Source of the DNA: Ctena decussata
Lineage: Eukaryota; Mollusca; Bivalvia; Lucinida; Lucinidae
Length of the DNA: 64,000 nt
Assembly (NCBI GenBank): GCA_963989385.1
Contig: OZ022508.1
Location: 57,513,087 to 57,577,086 of the forward strand
Reading direction: 5' to 3'
Position numbers and translations under genes: made by a program. The first letter of the stretch is position 1. Every line of letters starts with the position of its first letter. This document shows, one piece after another, positions 33,477-44,036 of the stretch. The notes beneath the pieces are model-generated. The model did no database searches and was not told where the DNA came from. It saw only the letters and a list, made by a program, of their open reading frames with translations.

Positions 33477-34270
33477 CATTGCTGTTGAACTAGCAAGAAG
33501 CATGATAGTCGAACCAACCTTTCTTAGTCTTATTATTATCATTATATGCATAAGACCGGTGATATCTCTGAAAGACTTGTGCAAAGCAGTGTTAGATAAC
33601 ATCGGTAATATTTACAATGGTATAAATGATAGCAAAATTAATATTGCTCACGATGCAGCGCAGTCTACAGAGAAGAAACCCGAACTAGACAATAAAGTCA
33701 GAATATGAATAACGTTATGTGATGTCTCTGAAAGAACTGTGTAAAGAAGTTATGACATATCTCAATAGTTTGAAACACCACGACACAATCAAACCCGAAC
33801 AAGACAAATCAAGGCTAAGTTCCAAATTTGAAAACAGTGTGCCGATGACTCTGGTTGAGCTTTGCACAAGAGTTTTTAGCAATGCTGATGGTAAGTACAC
33901 CAATGATGAAGACAAGGGCAGAATAAATGATGCCAGATCTTACACAAAAGACGTAAATCTCAAATATGACACCAGAAAATTGATGTGTTTGAAAGACATA
34001 TGCACAGCGGCTATCAAAAAGTCCAGTGCTAAGACAACGGATATATTTGATGCCGATATCAATGGTTGTAAAACCGCAGCCATTGATGAAAGCAAAGAAA
34101 ATACTGATAACGACGAAACAGAAACCAAAAGTGAATAATACCGAAATGGACAACGAGTAGAAGCCAAAAAGCAATCAAATCACTGTGTCACTGAAAGATA
34201 TTTGCAAACCAGCAATGACATATCCTGGAATTAAACAATGTAATGTCTGGCTATTCCTCTTCTTGTTTCA
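33477..34270 (+). pseudogene. Broken gene for a secreted-type protein with five SLKELCK-like repeats
   Basis: Family not recognised. A strong acceptor (pyrimidine tract, then TATTCAG) precedes 33477. ATG at 33502 is followed by a hydrophobic segment (FLSLIIIIICIRPV), a possible signal peptide or anchor. Five diverged repeats follow, each opening with a one-cysteine motif: ISLKDLCKAV (~33562), MSLKELCKEV (33722), MTLVELCTRV (~33844), MCLKDICTAA (~33985) and VSLKDICKPA (~34185). The spacers are rich in D, K, E, N and S. Repeat 1 ends at TGA (33706-33708). Repeats 2-4 are in another frame, ending at 34136-34138. Repeat 5 is in a third. No plausible intron bridges the first break, so frameshifts and pseudogenisation are most likely. 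Repeats keep the protein motif better than the DNA, which suggests past selection. Confidence 0.5.
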
Positions 34271-34309
34271 CTTCTACATTTCCTGTGTTGTGGATAGACA
34301 GTTTTCAAC

Positions 34310-34460
34310 TAGAGAGAGAGAGAGATAATAAATCAACTATGCCGGTAAATGCTAAAAAATATTTTTAAGGCCCGTGCGGGATTCGAACTCACGACCTCGA
34401 CAACTCCGCCTAGCACTGCACTATCCATCACCGCTACCACTGAGACAACCCCAAAAACGA
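34310..34460 (-). repeat. tRNA-derived SINE family E, copy 1
   Basis: On the minus strand CAGTGGTAGCGGTGATGGAT gives a tRNA-like 5' half, and a B box GAGTTCGAATCCC follows. The body then reaches GCATTTACCGGCATAGTTGA and a (CT)n tail (34311-34328 on plus, GAGAGA). Confidence 0.7.
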
Positions 34461-34684
34461 TTGTTCGAGTAGCGCTGATATAGGTAGCAGATAGCGCAGT
34501 ACAGGTCGTATATGAGTTCTTCTCAATACGTCGCATCTTTTCCGTTCGCCGATGAAAGCCTGCCCGATCCACAGGATACAAGTGAAATTAGATAAATATG
34601 AGGTGTTAGAGGAATACAATTTCATACAACAGTACTTTCGGGCTACATAGGATCGAAACTGATATAGATTTATAATGAAGATTA

Positions 34685-34818
34685 ATATAGAGAGATATGA
34701 TAAATCAACTATGCCGGTAAATGCTGAAAAATATATTTAAGGCCCGTGTGGGATTCGAACTCATGACCTCGACAACTCCGCCGAGCACTGCACTATCCGT
34801 CACCGCTACCACTGCGGT
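34685..34818 (-). repeat. tRNA-derived SINE family E, copy 2
   Basis: This is nearly identical in head, body and AGAGAGAT tail to the copy about 360 bp upstream and in the same orientation, so either a local duplication or two insertions. Confidence 0.7.
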
Positions 34819-34839
34819 ATTTTAGTATAATGTATACAT

Positions 34840-36405
34840 ACGTTTTGGGATAGAAAACATTTTTTTCCAAACTGAATAAATTATCAGAAGAAAGAAAACG
34901 TCTAAACACAAATCATTATGAAGAGCGCTTCAACCGTCACGTTTGGTCATAAAATGTGGGTTGATGTGCAAATATCGAGGCAAATAACTGGAGAAAAGTA
35001 TTGGAAACGTGTTTTTGAAAACTGTCAAAACACTCAACAAACTAAAATATTCTTTTACTGATCCTCAGAGAGAGATGGAATAAGCGAGCCCAACGCATGT
35101 ACATTGTATCTTTACCATTTTCTTTAAAGTCCCCATATTCCTATCAGAGGTAAAAGCACCTTAACACTAATCATTATGAAAAACGCTTGGTATGTTTTTT
35201 TGTATCATGTAACTAAAAAATAATAATACCGTCTGCAAAAATACAAGTGTAGAAATAGTTACTAGTTAGTTTCTGGTTCCCCTTTGAGCTATGAGAAACA
35301 AACAAAAGCGAGCCAGCGAATGGTACTCTTTACCTCATCTTGTATTTTTACCATAAATTAAACACCCATAATTCGTAGTAATACCATATTTTTAAGTTCA
35401 CGATATCGAAAGTACGTCATTTTGGCTGTAATATGTAATGACCCAAATACTTTTTCAACCTCATTTGATGAGAAACCCAAGGACATTTTTTCTTGTTTTA
35501 AGCCGGCCAATCACCTGGATTGCAGCGAAACTTCAGGATAAAATATTACTTGAATGTTTACAATTGGTAGAGCAATGAGACCTTTAAAGTCTCCATAGTC
35601 CCACCAGGGGTAACAACGTCTAAACACAAATCATTATGAAAAGCGGTTCAACCGTCACGGTTGGTAACACAATGTGTAATGATGTGCAGATATGCCGAGT
35701 CATACAACTGGAAAAAAGGGGAACATGTATTTGAAAAATGACAAATTGCTCCACTTTTCTGGTTCCCTGTCTAGCGATGCAAAATAAGCAAAAGCGGGAT
35801 AACGGACGGGGTCCCACGTCTGTACATTGTATTTTCCCACTTTATTAATGTTTATGATAGTTTCATTTTAGCTGCCAAATGAAAAAGATGGCCAACTCAA
35901 GAATGTTTGATTTATTTAAAGTCTCCATAGTCCTATCAGCGTTAAAAACGGCTAAACTCAAATCATTGTAAAAAGCGGTTCAACCTTCACGTTTGGTAAT
36001 AAAATGTGTGTCGGCGTGCATATATTGAGTCATATAACTGGCAAAAAGTAGAGAAAACAAGTTTTGAAAAATAACAAATCGCCCCATAAAATACAATTTC
36101 CTGTTCTGGTTTCCCGTCTAGCAAAACATAGGCGGGATAGTGATTGGAACTCCACTCTTGTACGTTGTATTTTTACCATTGTACGTTGTATTTTTACCAT
36201 TTTATTAAGTGGAAAGTAGCTCATTTTAGTTGCCAACTAAAATGAAAATCGTTTTCAAACCTTTTTATGTGAAACTTAAGGATGTTTTATTTTTTCAAAG
36301 CTGGCTAATCATGGTCATTTACAATTACGAAACTGCTGTGAGAAGCTTTCAGCGATTCCTCATGATGAAATTTTTCATGCGGATAGAGCAATGGGGCCTT
36401 TAAAG
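34840..36405 (+). repeat. Cluster of four TTAAAG-family elements, head to tail
   Basis: Boundaries fall at TTTAAAGTCCCCATATTCC (35126), CTTTAAAGTCTCCATAGTCC (35583), TTTAAAGTCTCCATAGTCC (35918) and GCAATGGGGCCTTTAAAG (~36386). Adjacent copies share the TTTAAAG joint. Each carries AAAGCGGTTCAACC, CACGTTTGGTAATAAAATGT, GGTTTCCCGTCTAGCAA, GTACATTGTATTTTTACCAT and, when complete, the palindrome around GTTGCCAACTAAAATGA. Ends are imperfect ~30-bp inverted repeats. No transposase is seen. Confidence 0.75.
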
Positions 36406-37667
36406 TCGATTAATTATGATCATTTAAAAGAGCTCAAATGCACTGAGACACTTGCAGCGATACCTAACGATAAAAATTTACCACTGAAAGAGCAATGGCG
36501 AAGCCCAAGTTCTGAAAGGTTTTTGTCGCCAAGAGAAGCAAACTTTGAGTCACAAAAGTTTTTCCATTTGCTTGAACAATTGCTAAACGCCTTAGCCTCA
36601 GCTTTAGATATTTTAATGAAATAATGAACAGTTTGCTTCTGAAACTGACAGACTTGGACACGAATAAAAAATAACAAGTTATGTAGTGGAACTCCGGACC
36701 ACGATTCATTTAAACCACAATTACGTGCGCGAATGGTAAAATTACACGACCATAATCATGTGACCTGTAAATATCTACATGTACTTGTAATATCCCGGCA
36801 TACGAAGTATTCCGAGGGCTATATAGTTCTCGGTCTGTGTGTGTGTTTGTGAGTGTGGTTCCACCATTTCAAATGCAAACATTCTGGATTTGACTCCCTT
36901 TTCAGACTTCGGTTGTTTGAAGGACAGTACCGTTATTTGTGTGTACCTGGTAGGGTAGGTGCAACTCCTTCTAGGGATTTCATCACATTCATTTGAAACT
37001 TGGTAGGCTTCTTTGGCATAGTTTGAAAATATGCATATTATGCGACTAGCTACTACGTTAGACTTGCTGCTATACTTCGCTTTCAGATACCTTGCAAGCA
37101 AACTTTAAGGTGAATGGATTTTTTTTTTTCAGGTATATAACTATATCATTTTCATTTTTACCGCCCTTCTCAATGGGACTCAACTCTAAGAGGAAAGTAT
37201 TTACTTTTCCAGGAGCAAACAGATGACATGGCTCACGTATATCCGGGCCTGGCAGTAGCGCTTATTCCATTTGGCAAAGCCTTTCAAGCCAAAAGGAAGG
37301 CTGTGCATCCACTTAAACTCTCAGCTTATAAGACTAAGCCTGCATAGGGATGAAGCTTGATTGTCGAACACAGCCAGTTTGTTTTATTTTTCTTTCAAGC
37401 TGGCCAGTCACAGTCAGTGATAGAATTGTAGTAAAAAGCTTGCAGCGATACCTCACAGTAAAATATTTCGTGAATTTATACCACATGGTGAGTAATTTGG
37501 CCTTTAATGAGTATTTTAGCGGACATAAATGCTTACTATACCAGTCTTAGAGTTTGTGGGTGACAACCCTTTTTTGTTCTGTTTGGTTTGTATACTCTTG
37601 CAAATTATTTCCACTCAGTAGAAACTGTAGAATATTCATTTCTGTTTATAATGACTCCAGTACTTTA
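36406..37667. other. Non-coding, no recognised gene
   Basis: A 77-codon plus frame (36391-36624) begins inside the TTAAAG terminus and includes a degraded terminal copy, so it is not convincing. No other gene is seen. Confidence 0.35.
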
Positions 37668-37853
37668 CTTAAAGTCTTCATAGTCCTATCAGCGGTAAAA
37701 AACGCATCTTCTCAATCATTATAAAAAGCGGGTCAACCTTCACGTTTGGTAATAAAATGTGAGTGGTGAACATATATTGTCATATAACTGGCAAAAAGTA
37801 GAGAAAACAAGTTTTTGAAAAATAACAAATCGCTCCACAAAATGGGAGTGATC
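37668..37853 (+). repeat. TTAAAG-family element, 5' part
   Basis: TTAAAGTCTTCATAGTCCTA, then TTCACGTTTGGTAATAAAAT and CATATAACTGGCAAAAAGTA. Truncated by the SINE-like copy that follows. Confidence 0.75.
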
Positions 37854-38062
37854 AGGTGGTGCGATGGTGCTGTGTATAACTTCCAGTGCCGGGGCGTCCT
37901 ACTGATTTAGAACATAGTAGGACAAGGGCCTATTGTGCTCGCAGTCGGTGCGGGTGGAGTCTGTTTGGACATTTTTTCTTTCGTCTATTATTTCTCTTCT
38001 TTCTCCCTCTCTCTGGGAGACGGTCCGATATAGACTGAAATACTGTCCCTAAGGACCGTTAA
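37854..38062 (+). repeat. SINE-like family A copy
   Basis: GGTGGTGCGATGGTGCTGTG, CCAGTGCCGGGGCGTCCTAC, GTGCGGGTGGAGTCTGTTTG, CTCTGGGAGACGGTCC and GACTGAAATACTGTCC. The 3' end merges into a TTAAAG element without a clear tail. Confidence 0.8.
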
Positions 38063-38265
38063 AGGCCCTATTGCTCTATCAGCATGAAGAATTTTAGAAA
38101 CGAGGTATCGCTGTAAGCTTCTCACTATAGTCTCGTCATTGTAAATGACCGTTATTACCTAGATTTAAGTAAATAAAACATCCTTGAGGTTCACATAAAA
38201 AGGGTTTGAAAACTTATTCGGGTCATTTTAGTTGGCAACTAAAATGATCTACTTTCGATTTAAAG
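38062..38265 (-). repeat. TTAAAG-family partial, reversed
   Basis: TTAAAGGCCCTATTGCTCTA at the left, and the palindrome GGTCATTTTAGTTGGCAACT then AAAATGATC at the right. Confidence 0.75.
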
Positions 38266-38762
38266 TCTCCATAGGCCTATCGGTGGTAAGAACGAATAAA
38301 CGCAAATCCTTATGACAAGCGGTTCAACCTACACGTATGGTGATAAAATGAGGCTTGCTATGCATATATTGAGTCACAAACCCTAGCAAAAAGTAGAGGG
38401 AATAGTTTTTTGAAAATTACAAATCACTTCACAAAAAACAGCTGTCCTCTTCTGGTTTACGGTTAATAATGAAGTATTTTAATGTATTTTAGTAAAGCGG
38501 CATAGTGAATTGGACTACACGCCTGTACGTTGTATTTTTACCATTTTATTCATGTTTACGAAATCGAAAGTAGGGCACATTAGTTGGCAACTAAAATGGC
38601 CCAAATCAGATTTCAAAACCCCTTTTTGTGAATCTCAAGAATATTATATTTAATTAGAGCATGCTAATCACGATCGTTTACTATGCCGAAACTGTAGTGA
38701 GAAGCTTGTCGCGATACCTCACGATAAAATTTTCATCACTGATTGAGCAATGGGGCCTTTAT
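38262..38762 (+). repeat. TTAAAG-family element, near full length
   Basis: TTTAAAGTCTCCATAGGCCT on the left, GAGCAATGGGGCCTTTA on the right, and the internal landmarks in order. The central palindrome is present with changes. Confidence 0.75.
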
Positions 38763-38961
38763 TTACGTTGAGTAAAATGGTAAAAATACAATGTACAGGC
38801 ATGGAGAATCAATCACTATCCCGCCTATGTTTATATAGCATTGCTAGACCGGAAACCAGAACAGGAAATTTTATTTTGTGGAGCGATTTATTTTTCAAAA
38901 ACTTTTCTCTACCTTTTTTGCCAGTTATATGACTCAGTATATGCACACCAACCCACATTTT
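38763..38961 (-). repeat. TTAAAG-family element, left part, interrupted by P7
   Basis: GTAAAAATACAATGTACAGG, CCCGCCTATGTTTATATAGC and GAAACCAGAACAGGAAATTT run up to CAACCCACATTTT, where P7 starts. The copy resumes at 41235 with ATTACTAAACTTTGACGTTG, then AACCGCTTTT. Confidence 0.75.
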
Positions 38962-41234
38962 TAGCTCACCTTCGTGCTCAGGGTGAGCTTTTGGGATACC
39001 GTGATGTCCGTCGTCCGTCGTACGTGTGTCCGTCAGGACTCCGTCAACTTTTGCTTGTGTACACTCTAGCGGGCACAGTTTTGATCCAATCTTTCTGAAA
39101 CTTTGTCAGAATGTGTATCTCTATTAAATCTAGGCCAAGTTCGAAACTGGGTCATGTCGGGTCAAAAACTAGGTCAAATCTTAGTAAAACCTTGTGTACG
39201 CTCTAGAAGGCACAGTTTTCATCCAAAGTTCATGAAACTTTGTCAGAATGTTTATCCTTAAAATATCTAGGACAAGTTTGAAACTGGGTCACGTCAGGTC
39301 AAAAACTAGGTCACTAGGTAAAATCATAGAAAAACCTTGTGTACGCTCTAGAGGACACAGTTTTGATCCAATCTTTATGAAACTTTGTCAGAATGTCTAT
39401 CTCCATAATCTCTAGGCCAAGTTCAAAACTGGGTTATAACGGGTCAAAAACTAGGTCACTAGGTCAAATCTTAGAAAAACTTTGTGTACACTCTAGAAGG
39501 CACAGTTTTAAACCAAAAGATCATGAAACTTTGTCAGAAAGTATAAATTAGAAACTAGGTCATGTCGGGTCAAAAACTAGATCACTAGGTCAGATCATAG
39601 GAAAACCTTGTGTACGCTCTAGAGGACACACTTTTGATCCAATCTTTATGAAACTTTGTCAGAATGTTTATCTCCATAAACTCTAGGCCAAGACTGAAAG
39701 GAGGTCATGTCGGGACAAATCTTAGAAAAACCTTGCGTACGCACTAGAAGGCATTGGTTTGATCCAATCTTCATAAAACTATGTCAAAATGTTTATTGTC
39801 CATATATCTAAGCCCCCTTTGAAACTGAGTCAGGTCGGGTCAGAAACTAGGTCACTTGGTCAAATCTTAGAAAAACTTTGTGTACACCCTGGAGGGCACA
39901 GTTTTGATCCAATCTTCATGAAACTCTGTCAGAATGTTTATCTTTATGAAATCTAGATCAAGTTTGAAACTGGGTCATGTCGGGTCAAAAACTAGGTCAC
40001 CAGGTTAAATATAAGGAAAACCTTGTATAAGCTCCAGAGGGCACGGTTTTGATCCAATCTCAATGAAACTTTGTCAGAATGTTTATTCTTACAATATCCA
40101 GGCCAAGTTTTAAACTGGGTCATGTCGGGTCAAAAACTAGGTCAAATATTAGGAAAACCTTGTGTACACTCTAGAGGTCACAGTTTTGATCCAAACCTAA
40201 TGAAATTTTGTCAGAATGTTTATCCTCACAATATGTAGGCCAAGTTTGAAACTGGGTCATGTCGGGTCAAAAACTAGGTCAAATCTTAGAAAAACCTTGT
40301 GTACGCTCTAGAGGACACAATTTTGATCCAATCTTTTTGAAACTTTGTCAGAATGTTTATCGTCACAATATCTACGCCAAGTTTGAAAGTAGATTATGTC
40401 GCGTCAAAAATTGTGTCACTAGGTCAGATATAAGAACGACCTTGTGTACACTCTAGAGGGCACAATTTTGATCCAATCTTCATGAACCTTTGTCAGAATG
40501 TTTATCCTCACGATATCCAGGCCAAGTTTGAAACTGATTCATGTCAGGTAAAAAACTAGGTCACTAGGTCAAATTTTAGAAAAAACTTTGTGCACACCCT
40601 AGAGGGCACAGTTTTGATCCAATCTTCATGAAACTTTGTCAGAATGTTTATCTCCATAAAATCTAGGTCAGGTTTGAAACTGGGTCATGTTGGGTCAAAA
40701 GCTAGGTCACTAGGTCAAATCTAAATTAAGTTATGCTGCAAGAATCGGAACTAACATCGCGATGATGCCAGCCACAAACGCCTTGGAATACATTAGGTTC
40801 ACCACAGTGAGATAATGATGCTACCATTCTATCATCTGTCTTTGCTTAGTTCAGTCTAGTTCAAATCCATCAAAGGAACTCAACATGAACAGGGACTTTT
40901 CGGAGAAGGAACTCAACATGAACAGGAACTTTTCGGAGAAGCGACTCTGCCATTGTCAGCTCACCTGAGCCTTACAGTATTGGTGTTAGCTGCCTCTGTC
41001 ATCCATCCATAAACATTTTCAAACATCTCTGAAACCACTGGGCAGACTAAACTCAAATTTCATATGGAGCCTGCACATGGGTCAAAGGATTGAAAGTTCT
41101 TCAAATGATCTTGGTCACATGACCAAGGTGGCCGCCATTCCCATGTATGGTAAAAACTCTTATAAATCTTCACCAGAGCCAGTGAACTGATTAATGCTCA
41201 GGTGAGCGATTCAGGGCCACCATGGCCCTCTTGT
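38962..41234 (+). mobile_element. Helentron-like tandem-core element P7, precise insertion, no target duplication
   Basis: The 5' end is TAGCTCACCTTCGTGCTCAG and GGTGAGCTT (hairpin), then GTCCGTCGTCCGTCG. About twelve ~148-bp core units follow, with landmarks GGGCACAGTTTTGATCCAAT, GAAACTTTGTCAGAATGTTT, AAACTGGGTCATGTCGGGTC and AAAAACTAGGTCACTAGGTC. A unique tail ends CAGGTGAGCGATTCAGGGCC, ACCATGGCCCTCTTGT, a short terminal hairpin. The flanks rejoin a TTAAAG-family copy exactly: ...CCCACATTTT and ATTACTAAACTTTG against uninterrupted ...CATTTCATTACCAAACGTGA elsewhere. No direct repeat flanks it. Hairpin-terminated elements inserting without duplication fit Helitron/Helentron transposition (established for that class); no Rep/helicase gene is present. 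Confidence 0.8.
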
Positions 41235-41327
41235 ATTACTAAACTTTGACGTTGAACCGCTTTTTACCAAGGGTGACAACCTACGTCATAGCGCTGCCGT
41301 CTGACGTCATAATCGTTTTATTAGCGG

Positions 41328-41722
41328 CCTTAAAGGCGCCATTGCTCTATCAGCTGTGAAAAATTTTATCGTGAGGAATTGCTGCAAGATTCTCACTACA
41401 GTTTCGTCAGAGTATATGACCGTGATTAGCTAACTTTAAACCAATGAATCAACCTTGAATTTCACATAAACAAGTTTTGAAAATTATATGGGTCATTTTA
41501 GTTGGCAACTAAAATGACCTACATTCGATATTATAAATTGGTAAAAATACGATGTACAGGCATGAATTCCCATTCATCATCCCGCCCATGTTTATATAGC
41601 ATCCCTAGGCTGGGAACCAGAACTGAAAATTTTGTTTTACGTGACGATTGAACTGCTTTTCATAATGATTTGTGTTTAGACGTTTTAACCTTTGATAGGC
41701 CTATGAAGACTTTAATAAGGTA
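41328..41722 (-). repeat. TTAAAG-family element, reversed
   Basis: TTAAAGGCGCCATTGCTCTA, TTAGTTGGCAACTAAAATGA, CCCGCCCATGTTTATATAGC and CCTATGAAGACTTTAATAAG in order. Confidence 0.75.
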
Positions 41723-42104
41723 AATGTTTTGCATAATGAAGGCTTGGCAAACACTGAAACAACCAAATATCAAGTCGATCTGGTACCCATAGATGTTTTG
41801 GACTCAATATTACCAGAATTCACCATAAAACACTTGCTTAATCTGAAAACACTTCACAATAGTGATCTGTATCGACTCTGCCTTAATGCATATTTATCTC
41901 AGCTGTCCACATCAAAAACTGTAGTGAGATTTTTATAATTCCTCACCCTTTGAAGAATCATGCCCTATATATCTGGACCATATGTACATGTAAGCACCAA
42001 CTCACCGTTTTATCTTGTGTTAAAATCCCGTCTCTTATATGTTTCAAACGGAAAATCTGTCAGAGTTTCTTCAGAATGGCCGTCGAATGATTAATTCTGT
42101 CACG
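41723..42104. other. No recognised gene; one 69-codon frame
   Basis: The frame 41729-41938 (+) begins with a start codon next to the repeat and is open to 41938. It is fairly leucine-rich with no known motif. No splice sites are clear. Not proven coding. Confidence 0.25.
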
Positions 42105-42490
42105 CGCGCTAGGTTGTTACCCCTATTTTACAATAATTTGAGTTTAGAAGTTTTTACCACTTATACGACTATGGAGACTTTAAACCCAAAATAATCAATC
42201 AATCAATCGAAGCTCCACAAATTCTGGTTTCCCGTCTAGCAATGTTATATAAACATAGGCGGGATAGTGATTGGGACTGTACGTTGTATTTTTACCATTT
42301 TATGAAATCGAAAGTAGGTCATTTTAGCTGCCAACTCAAATGACCCAAATAAGTTTTCAAACCCTTTTAATTTGAAACTCAATGATGTCTTATTTGTTTT
42401 AAGTTGGCTTACAATTACTAAGCTATAGTAAGAAGCTTGCAGCGATACCTCATGATAAAATGTTTCATGCTGTTAGAGCAATGGGGCAAC
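42105..42490 (+). repeat. TTAAAG-family copies, partly rearranged
   Basis: GGAGACTTTAAACCCAAAAT, GGTTTCCCGTCTAGCAATGT, GTACGTTGTATTTTTACCAT, AGGTCATTTTAGCTGCCAAC and GTTAGAGCAATGGGGC. Confidence 0.7.
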
Positions 42491-43069
42491 TCTTTACCAA
42501 ATATCATTCTAGCTCAAATCTCGAGATATCATGGTAACTACTTTTTTCGACAAACAGGAGATAACACTAAGAACACAAGTCTGACCTGGGAAAACACGAG
42601 TCCATTCAGTCTTCATGGTCTATCCACATTGAACTTTCAAAACCCTATACCCATGGGTTCTTGATTTCAGTAGCTGCATCAGTCGGGACAAACTAATGAA
42701 CGGACAAGGCAAAAGCAATATTCCGCAAGTTGGGGACATTAAAAATATGAATAATAGTTAAGATGAACCAAAACAGAAGCTCCGCCTTCGGACGGTCAAT
42801 AAAAATTTGATAGGGGCTTAAGCTAGCTTTCGGTGCATCAGCCCTCGCTCGCCCTTGTTCAGCCATTGTTAATTCAAAAAATAAATAAAAAATAACACCG
42901 TGATGAAACAAACTATGGACTCGACAGTAACACACCAGCGTTGAAATTCTGGAGCAAAGTTTTAAAAGTTGGTCGGAATTTTCTTCATGATCGATTCAGG
43001 AAAATAATATCGTGTTACAAAAGAAAAAAAAGAACCCGATATAGAGATATAGATCTAGATCTATATGAT
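42491..43069. other. Non-coding, no recognised feature
   Basis: No gene is recognised. Confidence 0.35.
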
Positions 43070-43284
43070 CTACGCAAACACAATAAGCAGCCTTGCTGTC
43101 CTCTTTAATTGCACGCCGGCGGGTGGGGCTCTTAGTCGGTTGGAGCTTAATGATGAGTCTCTGATCGGGTTTACTGGGGCTGAGCTGTTGGACTCATTTG
43201 CTCCAGCGTTTAGAAGTTTACTGTAGTACTGATTGCTGCTAGTGCCTTTTCTTTTCTTGAGAGTAGGAGTGATTGTGATCAGGC
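43070..43284 (-). CDS. Possible exon (Ser/Pro/Asn-rich), acceptor-bounded
   Basis: Reading leftwards, a good splice acceptor (TTCATTGTTACAG) ends at 43285. The open frame then runs LITITPTLKKRKGTSSNQYY, a Ser/Asn/Pro-rich middle (NAGANESNSSAPVNPIRDSS), and a basic end before TAG at 43070-43072. Base and codon use are less AT-rich than the flanks. No family recognised. The 3' end may instead be a donor within GGCGTGCAA. The first part of the exon and its acceptor are duplicated at 43529-43586, with the exon there cut short. Coding status is inference. Confidence 0.3.
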
Positions 43285-43812
43285 CTGTAACAATGAACCT
43301 GCATATCATGTATATTTGTATTTGATATACGTTTTTTGATTATTAACATATTTCGTTAAGGTGGAACCATTCTTTTACTCGATTTTTGACATATTCAGTT
43401 CTTGATCATGAACAAATCAATTTGTAAAATTTCAATCATATCTGCATGCGAAACTGAATTTAAATTTTGGAAATGTTGTATTGCGTAGTCAGATGTGACA
43501 TCTGAAAACGTGACGGTTTTTTCTCTAGTACTGATTGCTGCTAGTGCCTTTTCTTTTCTTGAGAGTTAGAGTGACTGTGATCAGGCCTGTAACAATGAAT
43601 CTGCATATCATATTGTATTTGATATATGTTTTGATTATTAACATTTTGTTAAGGTGGCGCCATACTTTTACCCAATTTTTGAAATATTCAGTTTTTGATC
43701 GTGAACAAATCAATTTGTAAAATTTCAATCATATCTGCATGCGAAACTGAAATTAAATTTTGGAAATGTTGTAATGCGTAGTCAGATGTAACATCTGAAA
43801 ACGTGACGGTGT
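43225..43812 (+). repeat. Tandem duplication, ~302-bp unit x2
   Basis: AGTACTGATTGCTGCTAGTG starts both units (43225 and 43527). They end GAAAACGTGACGGTT and GAAAACGTGACGGTG. Identity is high, with a few indels, so this is a fairly recent local duplication. The joint lies inside the possible exon. Confidence 0.88.
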
Positions 43813-44036
43813 TGACGCCATTAGAATAGTGCAGAAAACGCACCATTTTTACCGATTCTGACGTAAATAATTTAGGGAGAAAATCAAATTTTATTTTAAA
43901 CGTACAAGCAGTCTGAGCTCTTTAAAGCTGTATGAAAGAAGTCCAACTTTGCTTCAATGTTACAATTTTATCACAGGAAAACACTTATTTTGAAAATTTC
44001 AAAAAAATAACTAGATTTTGGTTTGACATTGAATTT

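Noticed and set aside
34360..34458. tRNA gene on the minus strand
   Set aside because: The acceptor stem does not close and the same head recurs 360 bp away with an identical body and tail.
36391..36624. 77-codon plus frame with a helical-looking C-terminus
   Set aside because: It begins in a TTAAAG terminus and contains a degraded second terminus; no independent support.
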